Source of the DNA: Tigriopus japonicus
Taxonomy: Eukaryota; Arthropoda; Copepoda; Harpacticoida; Harpacticidae
DNA: 64,000 nucleotides
NCBI GenBank assembly: GCA_010645155.1
Contig: CM021320.1
Location: 5,594,724 to 5,658,723, forward strand
Direction of reading: 5' to 3'
Positions within the stretch are counted from its first letter, which is position 1, and every line of letters begins with the position of its first letter. A program made the translations under genes and the position numbers. Of the stretch, positions 23,270-31,956 are shown one piece after another. The notes beneath the pieces were generated by a model. The model was not told the origin of the DNA, did not search any database, and saw only the letters and a program-made list of their open reading frames with translations.

Positions 23270-23850
23270 AATTCAAGTTAATCCGACCATTTTCTAACCG
23301 TGTTTTATTCCAATTGCAGATTACTCTATTGAGCCCTGAGATGCTTTGTCCTCCGAAGACAACTGGGGAATTTCAAGAGCTGCTACTTTAGGTTTTATGC
23401 GTGGTTCTGGCCATACTCATTGTGTTAGTGTTGGCTAGACTTGCTAATGATTATTGGATATACAGAACCAAAGGACAACTGCCTTGGTTGCAGCTAAAAA
23501 ATGCATTAATGACTCGAAGGAAAGGAGTACCTCATTACATCATGAAACAAAGAAGAAACACGACCACTGTCATCATTACGGAACTTTCATGTGCTTTGCT
23601 TTGCATAATAATTTATTAAGCCATCCATACAGCTTGCAGATTTGGAGCATAAGCACGTTTACCTCATTCAATTCATTAGAAAAATATACCTATGCGAGAA
23701 AAACAACGGAATCCAGTAATTTTTTAATGAAATGATAATTGCGGAATGAATGACATTATTTTTTTAACGTGAAATCTGAAGCCAACCAGGGCAATTTTTC
23801 ATTCCCATTAACTTCCTAAAGACCATCTTTGTTGGCAATGACCTTGTGGA
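23270..23850 (+). pseudogene. Duplicated last exon of the Toll-type receptor, inactivated
   Basis: A direct copy of 15040-15620. It keeps the acceptor (CAATTGCAG), the pre-membrane segment SPEMLCPPKTTGEFQELL, the membrane helix and the WIYRTKGQLPWL tail. Two lesions separate it from the intact copy: a TAG replaces the Gln codon CAG just before the helix (about 23392), and an extra A near 23500 shifts the end of the tail. No copies of the upstream exons are visible, so it cannot make the receptor. It could only act as an alternative 3' exon, truncated by the TAG. Confidence 0.85.
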
Positions 23851-23932
23851 GCTTGTTTTCGCCCTGGCCACAACATACGCGGGTAACCTCAGGGTCAATT
23901 TCTTCCCATGTCTTACTTAGCCCTAGTGATGG

Positions 23933-24036
23933 CTAGTGATGGACCGAAACGGCTCTTAACCGAAAATCGAAAGTTTCGGCCAAAAGAGGGCTTGACCGAA
24001 TCCGAAAGTCGCTGACTACAAAATTATATGTTCACA
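23933..24036 (+). repeat. Dispersed repeat A, copy 2
   Basis: Same orientation as 16389-16490, sharing TTTCGGCCAAAAGAGGGC and TTGACCGAA.CCGAAAG. It lies just after the duplicated receptor exon, as its partner does, so it supports a segmental duplication rather than independent insertions. Confidence 0.7.
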
Positions 24037-24076
24037 AAATTGACTTTTAAAATTCAAATTGCTCATGCGTTCGATG

Positions 24077-24186
24077 CTGGGTAATCGCAAATTTTATCAT
24101 CCGGAAAATTAATTTTGGGCCCTCTGATTCATTCAAAAAAAGTAAAAAGCGGATTACTTGAGCTATTTTGATCGATACCCCCGCCA
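24077..24186 (-). repeat. Dispersed repeat B, copy 2 (inverse of 16560-16668)
   Basis: The inverse of copy 1, sharing GGTAATCGCAAATTTTATCA, AATTAATTTT.GGGCCC, CTGATTCATTCAAA and AGCTATTTTGATCGATAC. With repeat A it frames the transposon block. Because A is direct and B inverted relative to copy 1, at least one local inversion or independent insertion occurred. Confidence 0.7.
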
Positions 24187-24762
24187 ATTCGTTGATCTAA
24201 ACCAAGGAAGACGGGATCACTAAGTGTCATTTCTCTCCATTCAGCACTCTAGTATTTAGAATAGATTACTTGTCTTTTTATTTCATTATTTTTTAGATTC
24301 TATTTAGATTACATAATCAAATTATAGATTATTTACAATAGATGCCCAATTGATCTCTCTCAAAGAGTTGAAACTGTGTTGTTTGATTGTGAGAAGTCAA
24401 ATATCTCCAAACTCCTGATCCACTGATTTGCTCTGTGATAATGATCGTCCATCTGTTGTTGAAGGCAACATGATTTTTATCACAGGGATTGTTGAAGAAC
24501 ATATTTCCCTTCATAGAATGATAAAAAATTCTTCTCTGCATATTAATTTTCAACACTTTACTGTCGTCTGTTGTCTTCAGAACCCCAATTAAGTGTTGAA
24601 AATAGAGACAGAGAAGAAAATTTAAGCCATTTTACAAATGGAACTGAACAAATTCAACAATGCCAATCATAAAAACCATATTGCCTTCATTTATGAGTCC
24701 CGTCTTGAATCCCGTAACAATTTTTTGAGAACTTTGAAACAACGAATTCGATTCAAAAATTG

Positions 24763-25366
24763 ATTAATTATTATTATTATTGTTTTATTGCTGCGACGTA
24801 TGTTTCGTCAAAGTGGTTACTATGAAAGTATGGGATATGGTATGGGTGGAGGTGTTCTCCACATAACAGACATTCACATTCTTTAGTCGGGCCGCAATGA
24901 AATTCTCGTTTTGAGCAATATAAGTAATGATCATTATCGAACATTTCCGCAAGCACCTTCTTTCTGTAGTTTGGGTTCAGTGGCATATTTGTCAGTATGC
25001 GGCTTCTCCAGAAGTGCGATGGGATCTCCGGTATCAGGTTGGGGTCGGGTGGCGGTACTAGTGAGTCAAAAAGAGTTATCCGAAGGCCCTCAAATCCACT
25101 CCGAAACGTGATCGCTGAGATTCTTTCGGGTGCGATTCTTTTTAGCCAGTACTCGAAAGGTGTGGTTTCGGTTAAATGGTACACTATGGCGTTATTTGCC
25201 TTGTGAGGAAGTTGAAGATAGCGCTTCAGATATTTCGAGAAGACTGCGTTGGTGGCCTGCCACATATTTTTTGAAATGTTCCCGGAAAGCCATACTGGCA
25301 AAGCATACTCATATTTTGGCACTTTATAAGCAATGAAAACTCTGAGAGCCATCCGTAGTGGGATGT
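24763..25366 (-). mobile_element. 5'-truncated LINE (non-LTR retrotransposon) with (AAT)n tail
   Basis: A 191-codon open frame (25352-24777) reads the C-terminal part of a LINE polyprotein. PKYEYALPVWLSGNI matches the usual post-RT region where a Y...W motif follows a Pro. It is followed by a Cys/His-rich end (CGPTKECECLLCGEHLHPYH). The 3' end is a short (AAT)n run on the minus strand (plus strand TTATTATTATTAT at about 24768-24781), a typical LINE tail. Upstream similarity stops near 25366. A different family from the LINE at 52 kb. Confidence 0.65.
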
Positions 25367-25742
25367 TGAATCAATTAACTAATAAAATTAATTAAATAAC
25401 TAACAAATTAAGAGAATTCCAGTGCATATACGTTATCGCATTTACATCTCAAAACTGGTCTCGAAAGTTTCTGGAATTCAAAAATGACAATTGTAGCTCA
25501 AAAAACCCTGGTACAATAATGCAATGATGAAAAACAATACTTTTTAATACAAGTGGTTTGGTTGCTTTTTCATATTCAATCAAAATTGACGTCACAGGTA
25601 ATTTGAGCCATTGATACAACTGGAGTTATACCTTCTCTTTTGTTTTAAAATCTACAACGTGTCAGAGACAAAATAATTTCACCCTCAAAGAGATTAAAAA
25701 CATTTGATTCAATTCAACTAGATTATTTAGGAACACTATTAA

Positions 25743-27800
25743 TCAAGCGATCGAAGATTTGAGCAATGGTGAAGTGACTTGGCCATTCCTCTCAATGATT
25801 ATGGCATGATTAAGTAAGTGCTTGGGTGGTTTGGTTTTTTTCACTTTGCTCTTGGACGTTAGTTTGGCATCACTGGTCTCTTTTGAGGTCGACGAAAGAT
25901 GATTCTTATCTTTCTTTTTACTCAATTCCGGTAGGAAACCTTTGGACCGCAGTATTTCCTTCAAGAAGTCATTTTCATGAATCACGGATTTCTTCTCTTG
26001 GAGAAGAGACTCATAACGGATCATGGACCTCCGTAAATTCTCCTCCATATTGGTTCGCTCTATGTCCAAGTGTTCTAATCTCTGACATAGTTTCTCGTGA
26101 AGCCTTCCTCGTTCAAGTAATTGCGACTCTACTCCTGTGCGCGATTGGCTGAGCGCTTCATTTTTGGCCTTCAAATCGGCTTCGGAAGCCCGCAACTTAC
26201 CCAATTGGACTTCATATTCTTTCACCGAGTCTTCACACTTGTCAGTGATAAGATTACATTGGTGCTTGAGTTGACTAATGACTTCTCGTTGTCGTGCGAT
26301 CATGTCTTCAAGTTTGCTCACATTTACTTTGTAACTGAGCTCCCTTTCTTTCAAGGTCTTGGTGAGCTCGATGTTGAGATCGTTTTTAGCGGAAGCCAAA
26401 TCACTTTGCCGAGAATGGTCGGAGCCTTCAATTTGTAATCGTATCAAATTCAATTCCCTTTCGAGGCTAGCTTTGGCTTCGGTGAGCTCTAAGGATTCTT
26501 GACGGCACAATAACAGCATCTCTTCGGTTTTAGTCAGTCGACCTCGCAAAGAGATAACTTCGGCTTCATTTCGACTTTTTTCAGTTGTGAGCGCATGCTT
26601 TGTGTGATCAAGATCCATTTTTAAGTTGGCACATTCTTGCTCTAATTGTTGACGGGACGACCCAAGGGCGACCAATTCTAATTGGGCGTGCCCGAGTCGT
26701 TTTTCTAGATCTTGCCGGACACTCTCGGCTAGTGATTCTTTATCCTCTATTTGTCGTTTAAGATCCATTTCATGTCTTTGGGATTTTTCAACTTCAGCCG
26801 AGAGTCTTCCAACCTCCTCTACTTGACCTCTGAGTTCCTCGCGAACCATTCGAACTTGATCTTGGGCTCGTTTCTCCACGATCTCGCGCTCTTCGTCCAT
26901 TTTCACCACTTGTTCCTCAATCAATGTACGAATTCGAGTTTGTTGGCGTTCCACTTGAAGTTTGAGCTGCTCGATCTCGTATTCTAATTCGGACTTTTCC
27001 ATTCGAAGTTGTTCAGCGGCTTGGATACTTCTCTGGACTTGTTCCACTGCCTCATTTTCGTGTCGACGAACGTCTTCAGCTTCTGCTCTCACTCGTTTGA
27101 GAGCCTCGGTGAGGACGTCGATATCTTTATTGAGTTTCTGCACAAGAACATCGCTAGAACCATGTCCTAGCGAGGCCTGTTTCAGCTGAGCGTTTTCGTG
27201 GCGAAGGTGTTCCACTAGGGCACTCTCATTGGGTTGAATGTTGTTTTGCCATCCTTGGATGGTACTGAACACTTCGGCAATGGCGTTTTTCACTACATCA
27301 GATTGTTTTTCAGCTTCTTTCTCAGAGAGAACACTCCTCACGTGCTGCAGAACTTGAGTCAGTTGCTCTCGACAAAATCGAGTCTCTTTCTCTAATTGGG
27401 CAATGTACGCTTCTTGTCTCTTGATCAAAGATACTTCTTGATTATTCACGTCCATGTGTTCTAAATTGTGCCACGAACTGTGCCTCTCACGCTCAGAATT
27501 GTTGTTTTTCTGGAAAAGAGCTCGTTTCACTTTGCTATTGGTGTGTTTCACATATTTCCGACGCTTCGAGAACTGAGGGTCTGTCAATCCCGGGCGAGGT
27601 TCCATGCTTTCAAGCTGATCTAAGTGATCTAAAGACCCGCCAAATGGAGGCATATCATAGTCGGCCAAATCTTCGGATTGATTGGCCACCTCCGTTGCAT
27701 TCAAAAGCGCTCTCAGTTTGGTCACGGCATTTTTGTACACTTGATCCGGATCAACGTATCCACGGCCCCCTTGAGACTCCAGTCCTGAATCTAAAGGCAT
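25743..27800 (-). CDS. SDCCAG8: SDCCAG8 homologue, centrosome/basal-body coiled-coil protein
   Basis: A 685-aa, almost entirely coiled-coil protein in one exon. Landmarks I recall from human SDCCAG8 (713 aa) appear in order: an N-terminal segment with a VDPDQVYKNAVTKLRALL helix; QEAYIAQLEKETRFCREQL (human has a YIHHLEAEVKFCKEEL equivalent); a middle block with LNKDIDVLTEALKRVRAEAE and VEQVQRSIQAAEQLR; and a C-terminal ERGRLHEKLCQRLEHLD (human HGRVHETMKQRLRQLD). The tail is basic and Lys/Ser-rich. Human SDCCAG8 acts at centriole distal appendages and in ciliogenesis. The ATG at 27800 fits the family start; the upstream open frame lacks an ATG. A pyrimidine-rich TTCTTTTTTTTAG lies just before the ATG, and CFAP298 ends only 82 bp upstream, so the gene may be made from a shared transcript. 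Confidence 0.85.
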   Translation of the reverse strand: MPLDSGLESQGGRGYVDPDQVYKNAVTKLRALLNATEVANQSEDLADYDMPPFGGSLDHLDQLESMEPRPGLTDPQFSKRRKYVKHTNSKVKRALFQKNNNSERERHSSWHNLEHMDVNNQEVSLIKRQEAYIAQLEKETRFCREQLTQVLQHVRSVLSEKEAEKQSDVVKNAIAEVFSTIQGWQNNIQPNESALVEHLRHENAQLKQASLGHGSSDVLVQKLNKDIDVLTEALKRVRAEAEDVRRHENEAVEQVQRSIQAAEQLRMEKSELEYEIEQLKLQVERQQTRIRTLIEEQVVKMDEEREIVEKRAQDQVRMVREELRGQVEEVGRLSAEVEKSQRHEMDLKRQIEDKESLAESVRQDLEKRLGHAQLELVALGSSRQQLEQECANLKMDLDHTKHALTTEKSRNEAEVISLRGRLTKTEEMLLLCRQESLELTEAKASLERELNLIRLQIEGSDHSRQSDLASAKNDLNIELTKTLKERELSYKVNVSKLEDMIARQREVISQLKHQCNLITDKCEDSVKEYEVQLGKLRASEADLKAKNEALSQSRTGVESQLLERGRLHEKLCQRLEHLDIERTNMEENLRRSMIRYESLLQEKKSVIHENDFLKEILRSKGFLPELSKKKDKNHLSSTSKETSDAKLTSKSKVKKTKPPKHLLNHAIIIERNGQVTSPLLKSSIA

Positions 27801-27882
27801 TGTGCTGCACAGACCTAAAAAAAAGAACAATTTGAAATTAGAAAGAAATTTGGGAAGTGCTGTGGAGAGTTTCAAATTTAAT
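27801..27882 (-). promoter_or_regulatory. 82-bp intercistronic region with polypyrimidine-AG acceptor
   Basis: On the minus strand the CFAP298 TGA is directly followed by ATTAAA (a common poly(A) signal variant), then an AT-rich stretch and TTGTTCTTTTTTTTAG, 14 bases before the SDCCAG8 ATG. That order (poly(A) signal, short spacer, strong 3' splice site, ATG) is what trans-spliced operons have. It could instead be a 3' splice site for a cis-intron in a readthrough transcript. Confidence 0.55.
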
Positions 27883-28734
27883 TCATTTCCATGAAATATT
27901 GCTTAATCCTTGGAATTTACGTTGAAGGCCGCCTGAATCTGCCCAGGATGAGTTTAAATGACTGTTGTCGGCATCACGTTCCAATCGACGGATCTCTTCC
28001 ATTCGTTTGAACGCGTCCATTTGGAGCTTCTTCTGGGTTTCCGGACTGAAACCTTCTTTAGGTGGACGGCCTTGCGACCGACTTGACACTTTGAAGACCA
28101 CTTTCGTCTTCTCATTTCGTCCCAATCGTTTGGACAATGGATCTGCCAAATCCAACTCCTTATTAGCAAACCATAAAGTGGTCTCTTCAGGGTCCAACAC
28201 CTCCTTTCCAGCTTGGGTTCCACTCAAATCCTCCTTATTATCCAACTCCATTTGAACCGGATCATAGTCCGGCAATCCTTGCGGATAAACAACCCTCACG
28301 GCTCCCTTCAACATATCCAAGGCCTCTTGCACTCCCTCCCACTTCATGGGCTCTTCCTTCTTCATGTTAGCCTTGACCTTGTCTATAGTAGCCTTTAAAA
28401 TCTCTTGCATTTCTTCTTTCGGAGCTCGGCCCGTTCTTTGTTGGAGTGGATCCGGACAGTCTTGATATCCACCATCCGGTTGGAACGCTTCTAAATTGGC
28501 ATCGGGTTCCAATTTCAGTTCCTGAATCTGTTCCTCGAGCAAACCTTGCCTTTGAGGGTGAACTTGGATCCCGTGTTGAGCTAGGCATTGGATTTGATCG
28601 CAAATCCGGTGGATTTTCAGCCGCCCGTTCTGGATTTTCACGATGAGATCCTTGAGGGTAGATCCACGTTGGTCCAAAGTGGTTTCCAAGTGGAAGAGCA
28701 AGTGTGAATCGGATTTGACAGCGATTCTAACCAT
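27883..28734 (-). CDS. CFAP298: Cilia- and flagella-associated protein 298 (C21orf59/Kurly) homologue
   Basis: A single exon of 283 aa (human 290). Recognisable blocks: an N-terminal ubiquitin-like half with VKIQNGRLKIHRICDQI and LAQHGI; QGLLEEQIQELKL; GRAPKEEMQEILKATIDK; GAVRVVYPQGLPDYDP; ELDNKEDLSGTQAG, an almost invariant family signature; GRNEKTKVVFK; and a C-terminal end with LNSSWAD and LQRKFQGL. The ATG at 28734 matches the family start MV; the frame upstream has only GTG. Vertebrate CFAP298 is needed for assembly of outer dynein arms and for cilia motility and polarity. It lies head-to-tail with SDCCAG8, another cilium gene. No lesion is seen. Confidence 0.95.
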   Translation of the reverse strand: MVRIAVKSDSHLLFHLETTLDQRGSTLKDLIVKIQNGRLKIHRICDQIQCLAQHGIQVHPQRQGLLEEQIQELKLEPDANLEAFQPDGGYQDCPDPLQQRTGRAPKEEMQEILKATIDKVKANMKKEEPMKWEGVQEALDMLKGAVRVVYPQGLPDYDPVQMELDNKEDLSGTQAGKEVLDPEETTLWFANKELDLADPLSKRLGRNEKTKVVFKVSSRSQGRPPKEGFSPETQKKLQMDAFKRMEEIRRLERDADNSHLNSSWADSGGLQRKFQGLSNISWK

Positions 28735-29554
28735 ACTCACGAGATTCTCAGGCAGACAGATATGATTAATGACTGGATTCGTCGTCTAATCAATGGAATG
28801 GAGAAGGGGGTTGTTCCATGTTCCACTTCCAGGAACAAGGTCGGTCTTTCTCTTCTTATTTTCAGATTTCGATTCTCCCTGGAATTTGTCAAAAACAAAC
28901 AGGGTGACCAGGAGGTTTGGATTCATTTTGAAATTCAGAGGAACCTTTGTTATATTTCTAACGCTAAAACAACACCTACTTCAAGAAGGAGGAGACTTTT
29001 CTCCTTCCTCTAATAATAGCTTAGGAGATTTTGTATTCATCCCAAGAGCTCAACAACTAATCAATTGGCGTTAGGAAGGTGTGCTAAACCAAGGATGTAT
29101 CTCCAAATGTTCTAGATTTACTTTAAATGTTCATGGCTAAACTTTTGTCATTGCCTTGGTGCAAATTAATCAAGATAAGAAGGCTTTCAAAAAAAAAAAA
29201 TACCACTTTTCCGTGGGGAAAAATCCCGCATGGCTGAATTAAAAAGAATGTTTTTGACGGGTTAATCCGGCTGACCAACCCTACTCGAGGCTTATAAGTA
29301 TTCGAGTCTTACTTTTTCACAGCCTCAAACTTACAACAGTTGTGAAGTACCAATTTAATTTCATTATTAGTCGTAGTAGATAAGTGAAATATGTCCGCAT
29401 CAAGGAAATATGAGATCTAGTTTTCATCAAGACGCGGTTGTTGCAGAAAAGCTCTCAATATGGGATTGTCTTGCTGAGGTTCAGGCTGATTTTTAGTATG
29501 AGGTTGGGAACGATTTTCAGCTTGATGTTGAACAGGGTTTCCAGCTTGGTCCTT
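28735..29554. other. Spacer between CFAP298 and the PB1-domain gene
   Basis: About 820 bp with no supported ORF. It contains the CFAP298 5' region and the PB1 gene's 3' UTR; ATTAAA on the minus strand near 29354-29359 is a candidate poly(A) signal for the latter. Confidence 0.5.
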
Positions 29555-30154
29555 TCATTCCTCCATGGCGGGAAAAGGGCCACGATTGAAACCCACGATA
29601 GCGCCTCGAAGTTCGTGTACAAGTTTTGTGAGCTGGCTCATTTCTTCTTTGACCTTGCTCATTTCTCCCTCTAAGTCGCTCAACCTTCTGTCGATGGTCC
29701 TTCTTTGGGGCAGAATCTAGAAAGACGAGATATAATAACCTTAAACGTTTGTTCAAGAATCGATTGATCCCTAACATCCTTTGGGAGTGTTAGTATCAAA
29801 GCAGCACTCCCTCCCATTTTTTGTACGTACCTGTTGCTCATTTTCAACGCTCTCGTTGAAGGCGTTTCCGGTTGGCTTAGGCTCGACAATAATGTGACAT
29901 TTTCGACCCGCCATGGCCTCAAAAGCCAGTTTGAGCTCGGAATTGGTTCGTATGACAATGTCGTCTCCCACTTCATCGGTCCAGTAGATCTCAAAAGGGG
30001 TGGATTGTCTGACAAAGATTACCGCCAAATCCTCATGAAGGCGTACTAAATCCGAAGAGGCCCGCTCAGACAAATAAAATCGCCGGACCTCGATTCGATT
30101 CTTCGTGCTCCTATTTCGCAGCGTCGCCTTGCACTCGATAAGCGCGCAGTTCAT
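29555..30154 (-). CDS. Small PB1-domain plus coiled-coil protein (p62/TFG-like N-terminus)
   Basis: Two exons, 30154-29831 (108 aa, phase 0) and 29716-29555, joined across a 114-bp intron (donor GTACGT, acceptor TTTCTAG), give 161 aa. Residues 3-93 form a PB1 domain. K9 and the basic IEVRRF motif (R24, R25) make the basic face; YWTDEVGDDIVI (D60, E61, D64) is a partial OPCA acidic motif, so it is probably type I/II. Residues about 113-146 (TIDRRLSDLEGEMSKVKEE and on) form a heptad coiled coil, and the chain stops soon after. The PB1 start resembles sequestosome-1/ref(2)P, but the ZZ and UBA domains are absent. PB1 followed directly by a coiled coil resembles TFG, though without its long Pro/Gln tail. 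Likely a scaffold or oligomerisation protein. Confidence 0.78.
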
Positions 30155-31956
30155 CTTGAAGTAGGCTTTTCTGACAAATAAGTGTGGTCACTCAAAACCA
30201 ACCAATTAATGTCTGGGCTGTCAGAAATGGAAGACCGCCTTGGTTTGGTTTGGTTGTTCGGCATATTATTTACAGCAACTAGTACTCAGTAGTCAGTCAG
30301 TACACTAAACAACAACAATGTCATTGGAATGTGACCAGATGGCTCAAAGAAAGAGTCCTGTCTAAAAAGGGTTCTTTTAACCTATTCTATATCTGCGCTG
30401 ACAGGTGGGTGGATTTAACCAAAGTAATCAAAAAGATCGATTGTACATTGCGATCGTGCCCAAAATCGTCAAAAGCCACAAGAAACTGCTCATTGTATAA
30501 AATAATTTGAATGTGTGGGTGGCAATCGCGAGACTTGCTCCGCATGAGATAAAAAACACTGAATCAAGAGCTTTTTTCCTAACATATTGGGCACAATAAA
30601 ACTGAGCGTTTTTCTTATCATGCATAGAGATTGCGCAAATTTTCCGCTTCGTTATTAGTTCTCAAAGAATCTATAGGACTTGTGTACTAAAGTAAAAGTA
30701 AGATCTTGTTTTCCCACATCGGTGGCATTCAGCTGAAAGAGAGTGTACCCACAAACGGAGTCATGAAGAAAAAACGATTTTATCAATTTTAAAGAGAATA
30801 TATGTCTTGGAATTCCCCGTTTTAGTGCTCTATAGTAATAATTATCTCTAAAAAAGTGCACTAGGATTTGCCGCATTGTTTCTGAGATATTACTTAACCT
30901 ACAAAACAATGGATATTTTTTCTCTTTATTGCTAAGTTTGTAGTAAGAAATGTAAGATCTACTTTTTTTACCAAAATCAAATCAATTTTTATAATCGTTG
31001 AGACGTTTTCCTTTGCATGTAAATATGGTCACTCTCTGAACCTAACCTTTAATGACAACACTGTCAGTGTTTCCCTTTCTTGCTTTCTTCTTTAAGATGT
31101 GAGCCTTTTCAGTTTGATTCAACGCCACCGAATTCAACGGTTTTGAAGCTTAAAAAGGCTTCTGCAATTTTTCTTTCATATTTGTAGTAATTCCGCCTAG
31201 CTCTCTTTTATATGCTCGAGCTCCTCTCTGGTCAATCTATTCTTTTTTTGCGAATGAGGAAAGAGGACAGGATAGAGCAGGATACATCTTTTTGGGATTG
31301 GCTAGTTTTTTATGAGTTTTTTAAAGCTTCATGAAAAAGCCACTGTCACTAGTGTTCTTATGACGCTTCTTTCACCTGAGCCTCTGTATGTAGTCTAAAA
31401 GGCCATGTGCATTTGATTCTTTTTTTTCTGAGCGAAAGGTGCAAGGTTGCGGCAAAAGATTAAAAGTATCCGTTGAGAGGGTTATTTGCTTCAATCATTT
31501 ATGAGCTTTCATGTTTTGAATAAAAAAGCAATCATTTCGACCTAAGAACAATAGAACCAGATTTTTTCCGACCTAAAAGCAAACTTTCTTTGGTCAAAAT
31601 TACAGAGCTTGATAGTTTTCGACCTTAGAGTGCCATGATTTTTGGGTTTCGTTGGCATTTCAATAAAAGGCGATTTTTACGGCTCAGATAACCTATTTCA
31701 TGAGCCAGAACTCAAGCCCAGAATGTGTTAAAACTGATTATCTAGCCAACTATCTTTCTCGCGCGTTTATGTCCATCAGTTTCCGGCAACACTGCCGGTT
31801 GGAGCAGCTCGGCTCAGCAGTCTCAAACCGTGAACCTCTTTCTCCGGAACCGGAACCGAGAAGACACTCGCCGCCGCCCGCCTCCTTTTTTCCCTCCGCC
31901 CCTCCCCTACCCCGCCCTAGACTCCCGCTCCTCCGCCTCTTGCTCTACGTTGTCCC
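30155..31956. other. Spacer between divergent PB1 and TASP1 genes
   Basis: No supported ORF. Mostly AT-rich. From about 31780 the base composition changes abruptly to GC/CpG-rich and stays so through TASP1 exon 1, consistent with a promoter and 5' UTR. Confidence 0.5.

Noticed and set aside
16621..24126. One large hAT transposon bounded by the inverted GGGCCCGAAA ends
   Set aside because: Inverted similarity continues outside both supposed ends and no 8-bp duplication is present; the contents are unrelated elements.
25826..27189. Several plus-strand open frames opposite SDCCAG8
   Set aside because: Antisense shadows of a long coiled-coil coding exon; no domain.
27801..27875. N-terminal extension of SDCCAG8 to 27875
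   Set aside because: It begins at TTG, is not family-like, and lies upstream of the 3' splice-site-like AG.
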